A stretch of 64,000 nucleotides of DNA from JAVJSF01 sp040219555 (lineage in GTDB: Bacteria; Actinomycetota; Thermoleophilia; Miltoncostaeales; Miltoncostaeaceae). A program made the translations under genes and the position numbers. Below, in pieces: positions 34,484 to 42,115 of this stretch. Numbering within the stretch: position 1 is the first letter of the stretch; the number at the start of each line of letters is the position of its first letter. The notes beneath the pieces were generated by a model. The model did no database searches and was not told the DNA's origin. It saw only the letters and a list, made by a program, of their open reading frames with translations. The stretch spans positions 372,001-436,000 of the forward strand of contig JAVJSF010000009.1 in NCBI GenBank assembly GCA_040219555.1. The letters are read 5' to 3'.

Positions 34484-36067
34484 GTGGTGGGCCCGCCGGC
34501 CTCCGTCCTCGCGGCCCTGGTGGCCGAGGACGGCGAGGGCGCGCTGGCCGCGGCGCTCGCCGCGGCGGTGTCGGGCTACCCGGGCTCCGGGACGGCGCTG
34601 TACGCGCGGAGGGGCGGTGGGAGCGACCTGGTGAGGGTGGCCACGGCCGGCGAGCGCGGTGCCCCCGACGCGGCGGTGCGGCTGGGGCCGCGGCGCGAGC
34701 GCGCGCTGTGCGCGGCGCTGGCCGCCGAGGGCGGGGCCCTCGGGCCCGACGCGCCGACCGGAGCAGGCGAGCGGAGGCGCGCGGGCCTCGTCGGCGCCCA
34801 TCTGAGGGGGCTCCGGACCGGGGGGGAGCAGGTCGGTGCGCTGGCCTGGTGGGCCCCAGGGCCCGAGGCGCCCGCCGCCCTGGCGGCGATCGGCGACGCG
34901 CTGGCGCTGGCGCTGGGCCGCGAGCGCCTGGTGGCCGGGGTCGGGGAGCGGGCGGCGGCCCTGGACGGGGAGTTGCGGCGGGCAGCCGCGCTGGCGCACA
35001 CCGCCCGGGCGGTCAGCCTGGCAGAGGGGGCCGACGCGGTGGCCGCGGTGGCGGCCCGCGAGGCGCGCTCCCTGGTGGATGCGGACCTGGCCCTGGTGGC
35101 CGTTCGGGAGGCCGACGGAACCCTCGCTGTGGTGGCGGGCGCCGGGTGGGCGCCCGGGGACCCGCTCCCGGCCGTGCTCGAGCTGGGACGCGGGGGGGAC
35201 GCGGCGGTGGTGTGGTTGGGGCGTGAGGCCGCCGCGGTGATGGCCACGCCTGGGGGCGGCGAGCCGCTGGGGCTCTTGGTGGCGGCGCGCCGGGCCGGAG
35301 GCCCCTTCGTGGACGACGATCTGACCCGCCTGGGGGCGCTGGCCGACCAGGCCGGGGTGGCGCTGGCCGGCGCCGGCCTGGTGGAGCGACTGCGCGGCGA
35401 GGAGCGGGAGCGTCGGGGGCTGGCGGCGGCCCTGGTGAGGGCCCAGGAGGAGGAGCGGCGCAGGGTGGCAGAAGACGTCCATGACGGCCCGGTTCAGAGC
35501 CTGGTGGGCGTGAGCCTCCTGCTGGACGCCCTGGCCACCGAGTTGCGCGGGGGGGTGACCGCATCGGTGGGACAGGTGGAGCGGGCGGCGGGCGAGGCCC
35601 GTGAGGCCGTCCGGACCCTGCGCCGGGCGATCGGCGACCTGCACCCCATGGCCCTGCAGGAGCAGGGGCTGCCGGCGGCCCTCGGGGCGCTCCGGCGCCG
35701 GCTCGAGCTCCAGGGCCTCGACGTGCGACTGGACGTGGCCGCCGTGGCGGACCTCGAGGAGCCGTTGCGTACCGTCGCCTACCGCACCTGCCAGGAGGCC
35801 GTGGCCAACGTGCTGCGCCACGCCGATGCGCGGCGGGTGGAGATCACCGCCGGCGCGCAGGAGGGCGACCTGCTGATCGCGGTGCGCGACGACGGAAGGG
35901 GCTTCGACCCCGCCACCGCTACCGCCACAGTGGCGGACGGACACCTCGGCCTGGCCGCGATGCGCGAGCGGGCACGCGCCTTCGGCGCGGAGGTGACGGT
36001 CGTTTCACGCGAGGGACGAGGCACCGAGGTGCGCCTCACCCTCCCGGGAGCGGCACCGCCCGGCTAG
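34484..36067 (+). CDS. sensor histidine kinase (GAF plus HisKA_3, NarX/DevS-like)
   Basis: A 527-residue cytoplasmic kinase. The N-terminal 170 residues are a degenerate Ala-rich sensor region. A GAF domain follows at about 180-305 (LVDADLALVAVREADGTLAV). Then comes a HisKA_3 dimerisation domain with the phosphoacceptor His in RRVAEDVHDGPVQSLVG, and an HATPase domain with the N box CQEAVANVLRHADA and G box VRDDGRGF. No TM helix, so it probably senses an internal or diffusible ligand. GTG 34484 lies seven bases after AGG and eight bases past the regulator stop, giving a two-gene operon. Confidence 0.85.
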   Translation: MVGPPASVLAALVAEDGEGALAAALAAAVSGYPGSGTALYARRGGGSDLVRVATAGERGAPDAAVRLGPRRERALCAALAAEGGALGPDAPTGAGERRRAGLVGAHLRGLRTGGEQVGALAWWAPGPEAPAALAAIGDALALALGRERLVAGVGERAAALDGELRRAAALAHTARAVSLAEGADAVAAVAAREARSLVDADLALVAVREADGTLAVVAGAGWAPGDPLPAVLELGRGGDAAVVWLGREAAAVMATPGGGEPLGLLVAARRAGGPFVDDDLTRLGALADQAGVALAGAGLVERLRGEERERRGLAAALVRAQEEERRRVAEDVHDGPVQSLVGVSLLLDALATELRGGVTASVGQVERAAGEAREAVRTLRRAIGDLHPMALQEQGLPAALGALRRRLELQGLDVRLDVAAVADLEEPLRTVAYRTCQEAVANVLRHADARRVEITAGAQEGDLLIAVRDDGRGFDPATATATVADGHLGLAAMRERARAFGAEVTVVSREGRGTEVRLTLPGAAPPG

Positions 36068-36077
36068 CCGCCCGAGC

Positions 36078-36154
36078 GCCCCGACCGAGGACGCTGGCCT
36101 GCGACGCCTTGCAGCGAGCCGACGGCCGTGGACCGTCAGCCGTCCAGGCGGTCC
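36078..36154. repeat. 77-bp direct repeat, copy 1 (duplicated 3' end of parB)
   Basis: Matches copy 2 at 36245-36321 in 73 of 77 positions by eye. Its last 19 bases correspond to the final parB codons and stop, so it is a displaced copy of the parB end plus 58 bases of downstream sequence. It lies in the convergent gap between the kinase gene and parB. Confidence 0.85.
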
Positions 36155-36244
36155 GGGCCGGCTGGGCGGATGAGACGCGGTCGCTCGGCCGCGAAAAGCG
36201 AGCAGGCCGAGGACGCAGGGAGGGTGCGATGCCCCTGCGGCATC
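36155..36244. other. spacer between the repeats with possible transcription-stop hairpins
   Basis: Contains an inverted repeat CTCGGCC (36184-36190) / GGCCGAG (36205-36211) and a perfect short hairpin GATGCC-CCTGC-GGCATC (36228-36244). Between convergent genes these could act as bidirectional terminators; neither has a T tract. Confidence 0.35.
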
Positions 36245-36321
36245 GCCCCGACCGAGGACGCCGGCCTGCGACGCTTTGCAGCGAGCCGACGGCCGTGGAC
36301 CGTCATCCGTCCAGCCGGTCC
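36245..36321. repeat. 77-bp direct repeat, copy 2 (includes the parB stop)
   Basis: The last 19 bases (36303-36321) are the terminal codons and stop of parB on the reverse strand; the rest is untranslated. The start-to-start distance from copy 1 is 167 bases. Confidence 0.85.
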
Positions 36322-37190
36322 AAAGCCCGGCGGAGGGCGTCCTCGTCGGCGAAACGCAGCTCGACCACCATCTGCCCGCGGGCGGACCGGCGCACGCGCA
36401 CCGGCGCGTCGAAGGCCTCGGAGAAGACGTCGAGCGCGGTGTCACCCAGAGGGGAGGGTGGCTCCGGCGCGGGACGGCCGGTCGCCTCGCCGGGCGCCGC
36501 CATGGTGCGGGCCAGCGACTCGGTGGCCCGCACCGACAGTCCCTGCGTGCGCACCCGCTCGGCCAGGCGCGTCCGGCGCGCAGGCCCGTCGGCCTGCAGC
36601 ACCGCCCGCCCGTGGCCCTCGGTGATCTCGCCGCGGGCGAGCATCCCCTGGACCTCCTCGGGCAACTCGAGCAGCCGGATCAGATTCGCGATGGCGGGAC
36701 GGCTGCGTCCCAGACGGCGCGCCAGATCGGCCTGGCTTTGCCCGAAGTCCTCGATCAGGCAGGCGCACGCCTGGGCAACGTCGATGGGCGAGAGATCCTC
36801 GCGGACCAGGTTCTCGGCCAGGGCGAACTCGACGCTCTCGCGGTCGTCGACGGCCCTCACGATGGCCGGGATGCGATCCAGGCCGGCGCGCTGGGCGGCG
36901 CGCCAGCGACGCTCGCCGGCGATGAGCACGTGCACGCCGTCGGGCCCGGGCGGACGCACCACCACGGGCTGCAGGAGACCGCTCGCAGCGATCGAGGCGG
37001 CGAGTGCCTCCAGGGCCTCCTCGGCGATGGTCGCACGCGGCTGGTCCGGATTGGGGGCGATCTGCGCCGGCGTCAACTCCACCAGCCGCGGCGGTGCCTC
37101 CTGCGGGCCGGAGCCGGGGCGGTCCTCACCCAGCAGGGCGGCCAGGCCGCGGCCCAGGCCCCGGCGGTCGCGGGGCGGGATCTCAGCCAC
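36303..37190 (-). CDS. parB: chromosome-partitioning protein ParB
   Basis: A 295-residue ParB. It has the N-terminal ParA-contact stretch GLGRGLAALLGE, the CTPase/nuclease-like core with LQPVVVRP and AGERRWRAAQRAG, and NLVREDLSPID. The HTH runs QADLARRLGRSRPAIANLIRLL. The C-terminal dimer domain contains GQMVVELRFAD. It binds and loads at parS, two sites of which lie 1.5 kb away near rsmG. GTG 37190 overlaps the parA stop by eight bases. The 3' end is duplicated downstream. Confidence 0.94.
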   Translation of the reverse strand: MAEIPPRDRRGLGRGLAALLGEDRPGSGPQEAPPRLVELTPAQIAPNPDQPRATIAEEALEALAASIAASGLLQPVVVRPPGPDGVHVLIAGERRWRAAQRAGLDRIPAIVRAVDDRESVEFALAENLVREDLSPIDVAQACACLIEDFGQSQADLARRLGRSRPAIANLIRLLELPEEVQGMLARGEITEGHGRAVLQADGPARRTRLAERVRTQGLSVRATESLARTMAAPGEATGRPAPEPPSPLGDTALDVFSEAFDAPVRVRRSARGQMVVELRFADEDALRRALDRLDG

Positions 37191-37935
37191 GGATGGCGAC
37201 CTCCTTGGCCACCTCGAAGTAGGCGTCGGCACCCGCGCAGTGCGGGTCATATCGGATGACCGGCTCCCCGTAGGAGGGCGCCTCGGCCAAGCGCACGTTG
37301 CGCGGGACGACGGTCTGGAACACCAGGTCCGGGAAGTGGCGGCGCACCTCGCCGATCACCTCGCTGCTGACGCGCGTGCGCCCGTCGTGCATGGTCATCA
37401 GCATCCCGGCCACGGTCAGCCGCGGATTGAGGCCCTGGCGCACCGCAGCGACCGTCTCCATCAGCCGCGAGAGGCCCTCCAGGGCGTAGTACTCGCACTG
37501 GACCGGCACGATGAGGCGGTCCGCCGCCACGAGGGCGTTGATCGTCATCAGGTCCAGCGAGGGCGGGCAGTCCAGGAAGATGTAGCGGTAGTGGTCGGCC
37601 ACCGGCGCCAGAGCGGTTGCGAGGACCGTCTCCCGCTCGGCGCGGCCGGGCAGATCCACCGAGGCCCCGGCCAGGTCCGCGTTCGAGGGCACGAGATCCA
37701 GGTTCGGGATCGACGTGGCCACCACGGCATCCTCCACGGGCAGCCCGTCGAGCACGACGTCGGCGACGCCGGGGCCCTCGGGGCGGTGGATGCCCAGACC
37801 GCTGCTGGCGTTCGCCTGGGAGTCGATGTCCACCAGGAGCACGCGCGCGCCGGCCTCGGCCAGGCAGGCGGCCAGGTTCACGGTGGTGGTGGTTTTCCCG
37901 ACGCCACCCTTCTGGTTGACCACCGCGTAGATCAC
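37183..37935 (-). CDS. parA: chromosome-partitioning ATPase ParA/Soj
   Basis: A 250-residue deviant-Walker ATPase. It has KGGVGKTTTTVNLAACLA (signature Lys in KGG), the VDIDSQANAS switch, FLDCPPSLDLMTINAL and QCEYYALEGLSRL. It lacks the long N-terminal extension of plasmid ParA, as usual for chromosomal Soj-type proteins. GTG 37935 shares four bases with the rsmG stop and its own stop overlaps parB, so rsmG-parA-parB is one translationally coupled unit. Confidence 0.95.
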   Translation of the reverse strand: MIYAVVNQKGGVGKTTTTVNLAACLAEAGARVLLVDIDSQANASSGLGIHRPEGPGVADVVLDGLPVEDAVVATSIPNLDLVPSNADLAGASVDLPGRAERETVLATALAPVADHYRYIFLDCPPSLDLMTINALVAADRLIVPVQCEYYALEGLSRLMETVAAVRQGLNPRLTVAGMLMTMHDGRTRVSSEVIGEVRRHFPDLVFQTVVPRNVRLAEAPSYGEPVIRYDPHCAGADAYFEVAKEVAIRG

Positions 37936-38693
37936 CGGGCCCCCAGGGGTCGCTTCGCCGCCATCCCGGGCCGGCGCGGATAGCGCGCAGGGGTGGGGTC
38001 GTCCTTGCGGTAGCGATCGAGGGTGCGCCGGGCCCCGGGGAAGGGGACCACCGGATGCGGGCCGAGCGCGCGCCAGCCGAGCTCGGCAGCCGCGGTGACA
38101 GCCTGGCGGTCCACCCCGGGATCACCGTCGGAGGAGCGCCACAGCACCAGATGCCCGCCCGGTGCCACGAGAGGCGCGGCCAATTCGAGCGCCACGGCGG
38201 GCGCCGCGACGGCGCGGACCGTCGCGAGATCCCACGACTCCCGCTCTGCGCCGGCGAGGTGTTCTGAGCGGTCGGCCACGACGCGCAGGTTAGGGAACCG
38301 CCCGGCCCAGCGCTGCAGCCACCGCGCCTTGCGGGCCTCGCTCTCCACCAGGGTCACGGACGCGCCGGGGAGTGCCGCCGCCAGGGGGATGCCCGGGAAG
38401 CCCCCGCCCGAGCCGATGTCGACGATGCGGCGTGCCTCGGCGACCTCGGGCAGGGCCAGGGACACCAGGGAATCGGCCAGATGGCGGTCCACCCCGTCGC
38501 CGAGGTCCCGGATCGCGGTGAGGTTCTGCGATTCGTTGGCGAGAGCCGCGAGGACCTGCACCAGCGAACCGGCCGTGCCCACCGAGACGCAGACGCCCTG
38601 GGCGGCCAGTCGGGCGACCAGGCGGTCGGACGCCGCCCGGGTGCCGGGCGTTTCACGTGGAACGGGCTCGGCCTCGGTCACTGGCGTGGCCAC
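37932..38693 (-). CDS. rsmG: 16S rRNA (guanine-N7) methyltransferase RsmG
   Basis: A 253-residue GidB/RsmG methyltransferase that modifies 16S rRNA near the decoding site. Marks are NESQNLTAIRD, HLADSLVSL, the SAM motif VDIGSGGGFPGIPLA and TLVESEARKARWL, then VRAVA. The first 18 codons contain a parS-like site, so the peptide VPRET is encoded by DNA that may also be bound by ParB. GTG start at 38693 with GAGGG just upstream. Confidence 0.92.
   Translation of the reverse strand: MATPVTEAEPVPRETPGTRAASDRLVARLAAQGVCVSVGTAGSLVQVLAALANESQNLTAIRDLGDGVDRHLADSLVSLALPEVAEARRIVDIGSGGGFPGIPLAAALPGASVTLVESEARKARWLQRWAGRFPNLRVVADRSEHLAGAERESWDLATVRAVAAPAVALELAAPLVAPGGHLVLWRSSDGDPGVDRQAVTAAAELGWRALGPHPVVPFPGARRTLDRYRKDDPTPARYPRRPGMAAKRPLGAR
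38649..38664. promoter_or_regulatory. parS-like ParB-binding site inside rsmG
   Basis: The core GTTTCACGTGGAAC (38650-38663) matches the near-universal parS palindrome except for one base in the right arm plus the outer bases. It lies within the first codons of rsmG. Confidence 0.75.
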
Positions 38694-38705
38694 GGCGCCC
38701 TCGGG

Positions 38706-38721
38706 TGTTTCACGTGAAACA
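38706..38721. promoter_or_regulatory. parS site (perfect consensus)
   Basis: TGTTTCACGTGAAACA is the exact 16-base parS palindrome recognised by chromosomal ParB. It is extended by flanking GGG/CCC to a 22-base palindrome. It lies in the 41-base gap between jag and rsmG. Confidence 0.95.
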
Positions 38722-38734
38722 CCCGGCGAGCGTC

Positions 38735-39202
38735 TCAGTCGGCGGGCTCCACGATGATCCGCCGGCGGGGCTCGTCGCCCTCACTGCGGGTCACCACCGT
38801 GGGATTGTCCTTCAACTCCATGTGGACGATCCGCCGGTCGTGCGGACTCATCGGGTCCAGTTCGATCTCCTCGCCGAACTCCACGGCCTCGGAGGCAGCC
38901 AGCGCAGCCAGGTCCTTCAGCGCCTTCTCGCGCCGCCCGCGATACCCACCCACATCCAGCGCCACCCGCATGCGCGAACCCTCCCCGGCCCGGCTCGCGA
39001 CGAGCGACATCAGGTACTGGACCGCGTCGATCGTCTCACCGTCGCGTCCCACGAGCGCGTCGAGACCCTCCCCGGCGATGACGGCGCGGAGCTCGCCGGG
39101 CTCCTCTCCGGCCTCCACGCTCACGGCCCCGCCGGCGCCCACCCCTGCCACGACGGCGTCCAGCGCCTCGCGTACCGCGTCGACCGCTCCGCGCTCATCC
39201 AT
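38735..39202 (-). CDS. jag: Jag/KhpB-like KH-R3H RNA-binding protein
   Basis: A 155-residue protein with a KH domain (GLDALVGRDGETIDAVQYLM) and a C-terminal R3H domain (ELDPMSPHDRRIVHMEL). The classical N-terminal Jag-N domain is short or absent. KhpB/Jag proteins bind RNA and influence cell-wall growth and division in Gram-positive bacteria. It lies three bases downstream of yidC in the usual rpmH-rnpA-yidC-jag order. Confidence 0.9.
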   Translation of the reverse strand: MDERGAVDAVREALDAVVAGVGAGGAVSVEAGEEPGELRAVIAGEGLDALVGRDGETIDAVQYLMSLVASRAGEGSRMRVALDVGGYRGRREKALKDLAALAASEAVEFGEEIELDPMSPHDRRIVHMELKDNPTVVTRSEGDEPRRRIIVEPAD

Positions 39203-39205
39203 GGC

Positions 39206-40231
39206 CTATCGCTTCCGCTTCTTGTTGGACGACGACTTTCGCTGGCTGGGCGCCGGCCGGCCGCCGCCGCCCTTCGGCGGAGGTCGCCGCCGCTTCCCGC
39301 TGCCAGAGGCCGTTCCCGACCGCGGCGCCGACGACGACCGGTTCGCGGCCGCCTTGGGCGCGGATGCGCTCGTCGCCTCCGGAGCCTCATCGGCCTCCGG
39401 AGCCTCGCCGGCGTCGGGGGCCTCGTCGGCGTCGGGGGCCTCGACCGGCTCGCCCTCCACCAGGGCCGTCGATCCGGCCGGCACGCCGCCGGACTTCGGC
39501 GGGGTCCGCGAGCTGCGCTTGCCGGTGCTGACCGCCGGCGGGATCTCGGCCAGATGCATGCCGATCTTGTGCCGCATCACCAACTGCTGGCCGCAGGTCC
39601 AGAGGTTGGTGGCCATCCAGTACAGCACCAGGCCGGCGGGCACCGGGAAGTTGACCACGAAGATCACGATGAACAGCGGGAGCAGCCGCATCAGCTTGCG
39701 TTGCGACTCGGGCATGTTCGGCGTGGCCGACAACTCGGTGGACAGCAACTGGGTCAGCCCGTAGATCAGCAGCAGCGGGATCACGAAGCCCCAGCCGAGC
39801 TCCTGGAAGTCGATGCTGACGTCCGAGATGAGCCACATGAACGACAGCGACTGCTCGCCGATGGCTCCGCTGGCGGCATCCTCGGAGAAGTCCCGCAGGA
39901 CGTAGAAGAGTGCGATGAAGATCGGGAGCTGGGCCAGCAGCGGCAGGCACGACGCGAACGGATTGATCTCGTTCTCGCGGTAGAACTTCATGAGTTCTTC
40001 TTGGGTCTTGGCCCGGTCGCCCTTGTGCTTGCGCTGGATCTCCTTCAGCTGCGGGGCCACCACCTGCATCTGGCGCATGGAGCGGTACTGCTTGATGACC
40101 AGCGGCAGCAGAGCGGTGCGCACCAGCACCGTCAGCACCACGATCGCCCAGCCGTAGCTGAGGGCGGCGTTGTCGTGCAGGAAGTCGAGGAGCCAGCGGA
40201 GCGGGTCCTCGATGAGCTGGAGCGGGTTCAC
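39206..40231 (-). CDS. yidC: membrane protein insertase YidC (Oxa1 family)
   Basis: A 341-residue insertase with the five-helix Oxa1 core: YGWAIVVLTVLVRTALLPLV with the conserved Arg in the groove, the cytoplasmic hairpin LKEIQRKHKGDRAKTQEEL, and PIFIALFYVLRDF. Later helices include VPAGLVLYWMATNLWT. It lacks the large periplasmic domain of Gram-negative YidC. The about 100-residue tail has EAPxA repeats followed by a Lys/Arg-rich end, probably for ribosome contact. GTG start overlaps the yidD stop by four bases. Confidence 0.93.
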   Translation of the reverse strand: MNPLQLIEDPLRWLLDFLHDNAALSYGWAIVVLTVLVRTALLPLVIKQYRSMRQMQVVAPQLKEIQRKHKGDRAKTQEELMKFYRENEINPFASCLPLLAQLPIFIALFYVLRDFSEDAASGAIGEQSLSFMWLISDVSIDFQELGWGFVIPLLLIYGLTQLLSTELSATPNMPESQRKLMRLLPLFIVIFVVNFPVPAGLVLYWMATNLWTCGQQLVMRHKIGMHLAEIPPAVSTGKRSSRTPPKSGGVPAGSTALVEGEPVEAPDADEAPDAGEAPEADEAPEATSASAPKAAANRSSSAPRSGTASGSGKRRRPPPKGGGGRPAPSQRKSSSNKKRKR

Positions 40232-40458
40232 GGGCGGAACAACCTCTGGTCGCGCGGATGGTCGACGCCACCGTGACTCCACGGGTTGCAGCGCAACAGG
40301 CGCCAGCCCGCGAGCGCGGACCCCCGCAGGGCACCGAACTCACGCACGGCGCCGACGGCGTACTCGGAACAGGTGGGGTGATACTTGCACCGACGCGGGA
40401 ACATCGGTGACACGAAGCGCTGGTACAGACGCACCGGGCCGATCAGCAGCGCCCTCAC
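40228..40458 (-). CDS. yidD: membrane protein insertion efficiency factor YidD
   Basis: A 76-residue protein with the family pattern VRLYQRFVSPMFPRRCKYHP, TCSEYAV and WRLLRCNPWSHGGVD. Three conserved cysteines are present. It assists YidC-dependent insertion. It overlaps both rnpA upstream and yidC downstream by four bases. Confidence 0.93.
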   Translation of the reverse strand: MRALLIGPVRLYQRFVSPMFPRRCKYHPTCSEYAVGAVREFGALRGSALAGWRLLRCNPWSHGGVDHPRDQRLFRP

Positions 40459-40844
40459 CCGGCATCCTCGCGGCCCGCGACCTTCACCGCCAACTCGCGC
40501 AGGCGCTCCCCGGCCGCGGCCGACCCGCGCTGCTCGATGTACTCATGCACGCCGGGCCGGGCGATCACCACGATGTCGAGCCCGGGACGCAGGTCGCCCG
40601 CCACCTCGGCGAACCGCTCACGAAGGACACGCTTGACGCGGTTGCGCTCGACCGCACCGCCGACGCGACGGCCCACCGAGAGGCCCAGTCGCACCTCGCC
40701 GGCCTCCGCGCGGTCCTCCCGGGCGAAGGCATAGACCACCAGATGGCGGTTCGACGACGAGCGCCCGCGTCGGTACACGGCGTCGAAGTCGCCCGATCGG
40801 GTGAGCCGGGCCCGCCGGCGGGGGGCCTCTGCGGCGCTGTCCAC
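40455..40844 (-). CDS. rnpA: ribonuclease P protein component
   Basis: A 129-residue protein subunit of RNase P, which matures tRNA 5' ends. It has the opening LTRSGDFDAVYRRGR, the central RLGLSVGRRVGGAVERNR with the signature RNRVKRVLRE, and DIVVIARPG. It lies 28 bases downstream of rpmH and overlaps yidD by four bases. Confidence 0.94.
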   Translation of the reverse strand: MDSAAEAPRRRARLTRSGDFDAVYRRGRSSSNRHLVVYAFAREDRAEAGEVRLGLSVGRRVGGAVERNRVKRVLRERFAEVAGDLRPGLDIVVIARPGVHEYIEQRGSAAAGERLRELAVKVAGREDAG

Positions 40845-40872
40845 GCGCGCGGCGGGCTCGGTCTCCGTCCGC

Positions 40873-41007
40873 CTACGCGGAGAGGTGCGCGCGCCCCTTG
40901 GCGCGGCGCCGCTTCAGGACCGCCTGGCCGGCGCGGGAACTCATCCGCTTGCGGAACCCGTGGGTCTTCTTCCGCTTGCGCTTGTTCGGCTGATAGGTGC
41001 GCTTCAC
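40873..41007 (-). CDS. rpmH: 50S ribosomal protein L34
   Basis: A 44-residue ribosomal protein, read by translating the reverse strand: VKRTYQPNKRKRKKTHGF, then RKRMSSRAGQAVLKRRRA and KGRAHLSA. This is the full L34 signature. GTG start at 41007, with AGGAG ten bases upstream. It is the first gene of the leftward origin-side operon. Confidence 0.96.
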   Translation of the reverse strand: MKRTYQPNKRKRKKTHGFRKRMSSRAGQAVLKRRRAKGRAHLSA

Positions 41008-41323
41008 GGGCGCCGCACTCCTGTGTGGGGAAGGTTCTGATCGCGGGCGTCACGTGCCGGGCAGGTCGCCCCGCCTCGCGGGCGGCGAGCATAGCAAGGG
41101 ACCGCGGGGCACCCATCCCCGCTCAGTCCACAGATGTGGACAGGGGTGTGGATAACTTTCCGGAACCCGCTCCCCCAAGGCGATCTCACGGATGCGAGCG
41201 GGACCCACCGGCCATGCTCTCGCACATTTTCGCCGCTCGCACGGAGGATTGTTATCCACAGCCACGAACGGGACCTTCCGGAGCCCCGGGGGCCGGGTTA
41301 GAGTGCCCGCCCTCGACAGCGTC
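41008..41323. other. candidate replication origin (oriC) with DnaA boxes
   Basis: This 316-base gap separates leftward and rightward gene sets. It contains two perfect DnaA boxes in opposite orientation, TGTGGATAA (41147-41155) and TTATCCACA (41252-41260). An inverted pair GTCCACA-GA-TGTGGAC (41126-41141) and a weaker TGTGGGGAA (41024-41032) are also present. The two short AT-richer patches are ACATTTTCG (near 41224) and GATTGTTATC. It also carries the promoters of rpmH and of the ATPase gene. Confidence 0.75.
41088..41093 (-). promoter_or_regulatory. candidate extended -10 (TGCTATGCT) for rpmH
   Basis: On the reverse strand TATGCT is preceded by TGC, an extended -10 arrangement, about 80 bases before the rpmH start. 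It would drive the rpmH-rnpA-yidDC-jag operon. Confidence 0.4.
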
Positions 41324-42061
41324 ATGCCCTCCTCCCTCGCCGTCACCGGACCCGCTCCGGCCCCGCTCACGCTTCCCCCACGCCCGGCCTCCGCGGCCGC
41401 GGTGAGGGTGGCCCATCACGCCTGCCCGGACGCGCCGCCGGCCCTACTGCAGGTCACCCACCCGGACCCGCTCGAGGTCATCGAGGAGGTCTGCGCCCTG
41501 GTGGAGGAGCGCTCCTCGGTCCCGGCGCCGGCCGTCCGCGAGGTCATCGAGAACCTGGTCCACGCCCGTTTCGCCGACGCGGTGGTGAGCATCGCCGACG
41601 GCGGCGCGACCGTGCGCGTGAGCGACCACGGGCCGGGCATCCCCGATCCGCAGCGCGCCCTGCTGCCCGGCTTCACCTCGGCCGGCCCGTCCGAGCGCGC
41701 GGTCGTGCGCGGGGTGGGCGGGGGCCTGCCCCTGGCCGCGCGCCTCATGGAGGCCGTCGGCGGAGCCCTGGTGATCGAGGAGAACCTCGGCTCTGGAGCC
41801 GCGGTGACCCTCGCCCTGCCCGCGGAGCCCGTCGCCGACCAGGCCACCCCGCTGGGTGACACGGCCAGGCTGGTCATGGCGCTGCTCGTCGAGCTGGGTC
41901 GCGCCGATGCCGGCCGGGTCGCCCACGAACTCGGCCGTGACCGCGCCGAGTGCGGCCGGGAGCTCGCGCTGCTGCAGCACAGGGGCCTCGTGGTTCGCAC
42001 CGCTGATCGGAGCCACGCGCTCACCGACGCCGGGACCGCCCTGCTGGCAACCCTCTTCTAG
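41324..42061 (+). CDS. HATPase-fold protein with C-terminal winged helix, upstream of dnaA
   Basis: A 245-residue protein. The GHKL ATP-binding fold is seen in the N box REVIENLVHARFADA (Asn77), the G1 box VSDHGPGIPD (Asp101), the G2-like RGVGGGLPLAARLMEAVGG and GSGAAVTLAL near 157. There is no His-phosphorylation domain. Residues about 180-245 look like a MarR-type winged helix (AGRVAHELGRDRAECGRELA, LQHRGLVVRT). It may be an ATP-binding regulator at the origin. ATG 41324 follows TAGAGT by 19 bases; GTG 41303 is possible. Confidence 0.7.
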   Translation: MPSSLAVTGPAPAPLTLPPRPASAAAVRVAHHACPDAPPALLQVTHPDPLEVIEEVCALVEERSSVPAPAVREVIENLVHARFADAVVSIADGGATVRVSDHGPGIPDPQRALLPGFTSAGPSERAVVRGVGGGLPLAARLMEAVGGALVIEENLGSGAAVTLALPAEPVADQATPLGDTARLVMALLVELGRADAGRVAHELGRDRAECGRELALLQHRGLVVRTADRSHALTDAGTALLATLF

Positions 42062-42115
42062 CCGCCACACCGCCGACCCGCCGGGCCGGAACCCACGATT
42101 CGGAGTCGCACCCGC

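Noticed and set aside
36109..37983. A 624-codon forward frame opposite parB and parA
   Set aside because: It is antisense to clear parAB coding sequence and includes the repeat region; no domain or ribosome site supports it.
41050..41056. Extra CACGTG-type sites as additional parS
   Set aside because: The flanks do not match TGTTTC/GAAACA; in GC-rich DNA the six-base core alone is expected by chance.
40170..41405. A 411-codon forward frame opposite rnpA and rpmH
   Set aside because: The reverse strand encodes L34, RnpA and YidD with full signatures, and the forward frame would run through the candidate origin.
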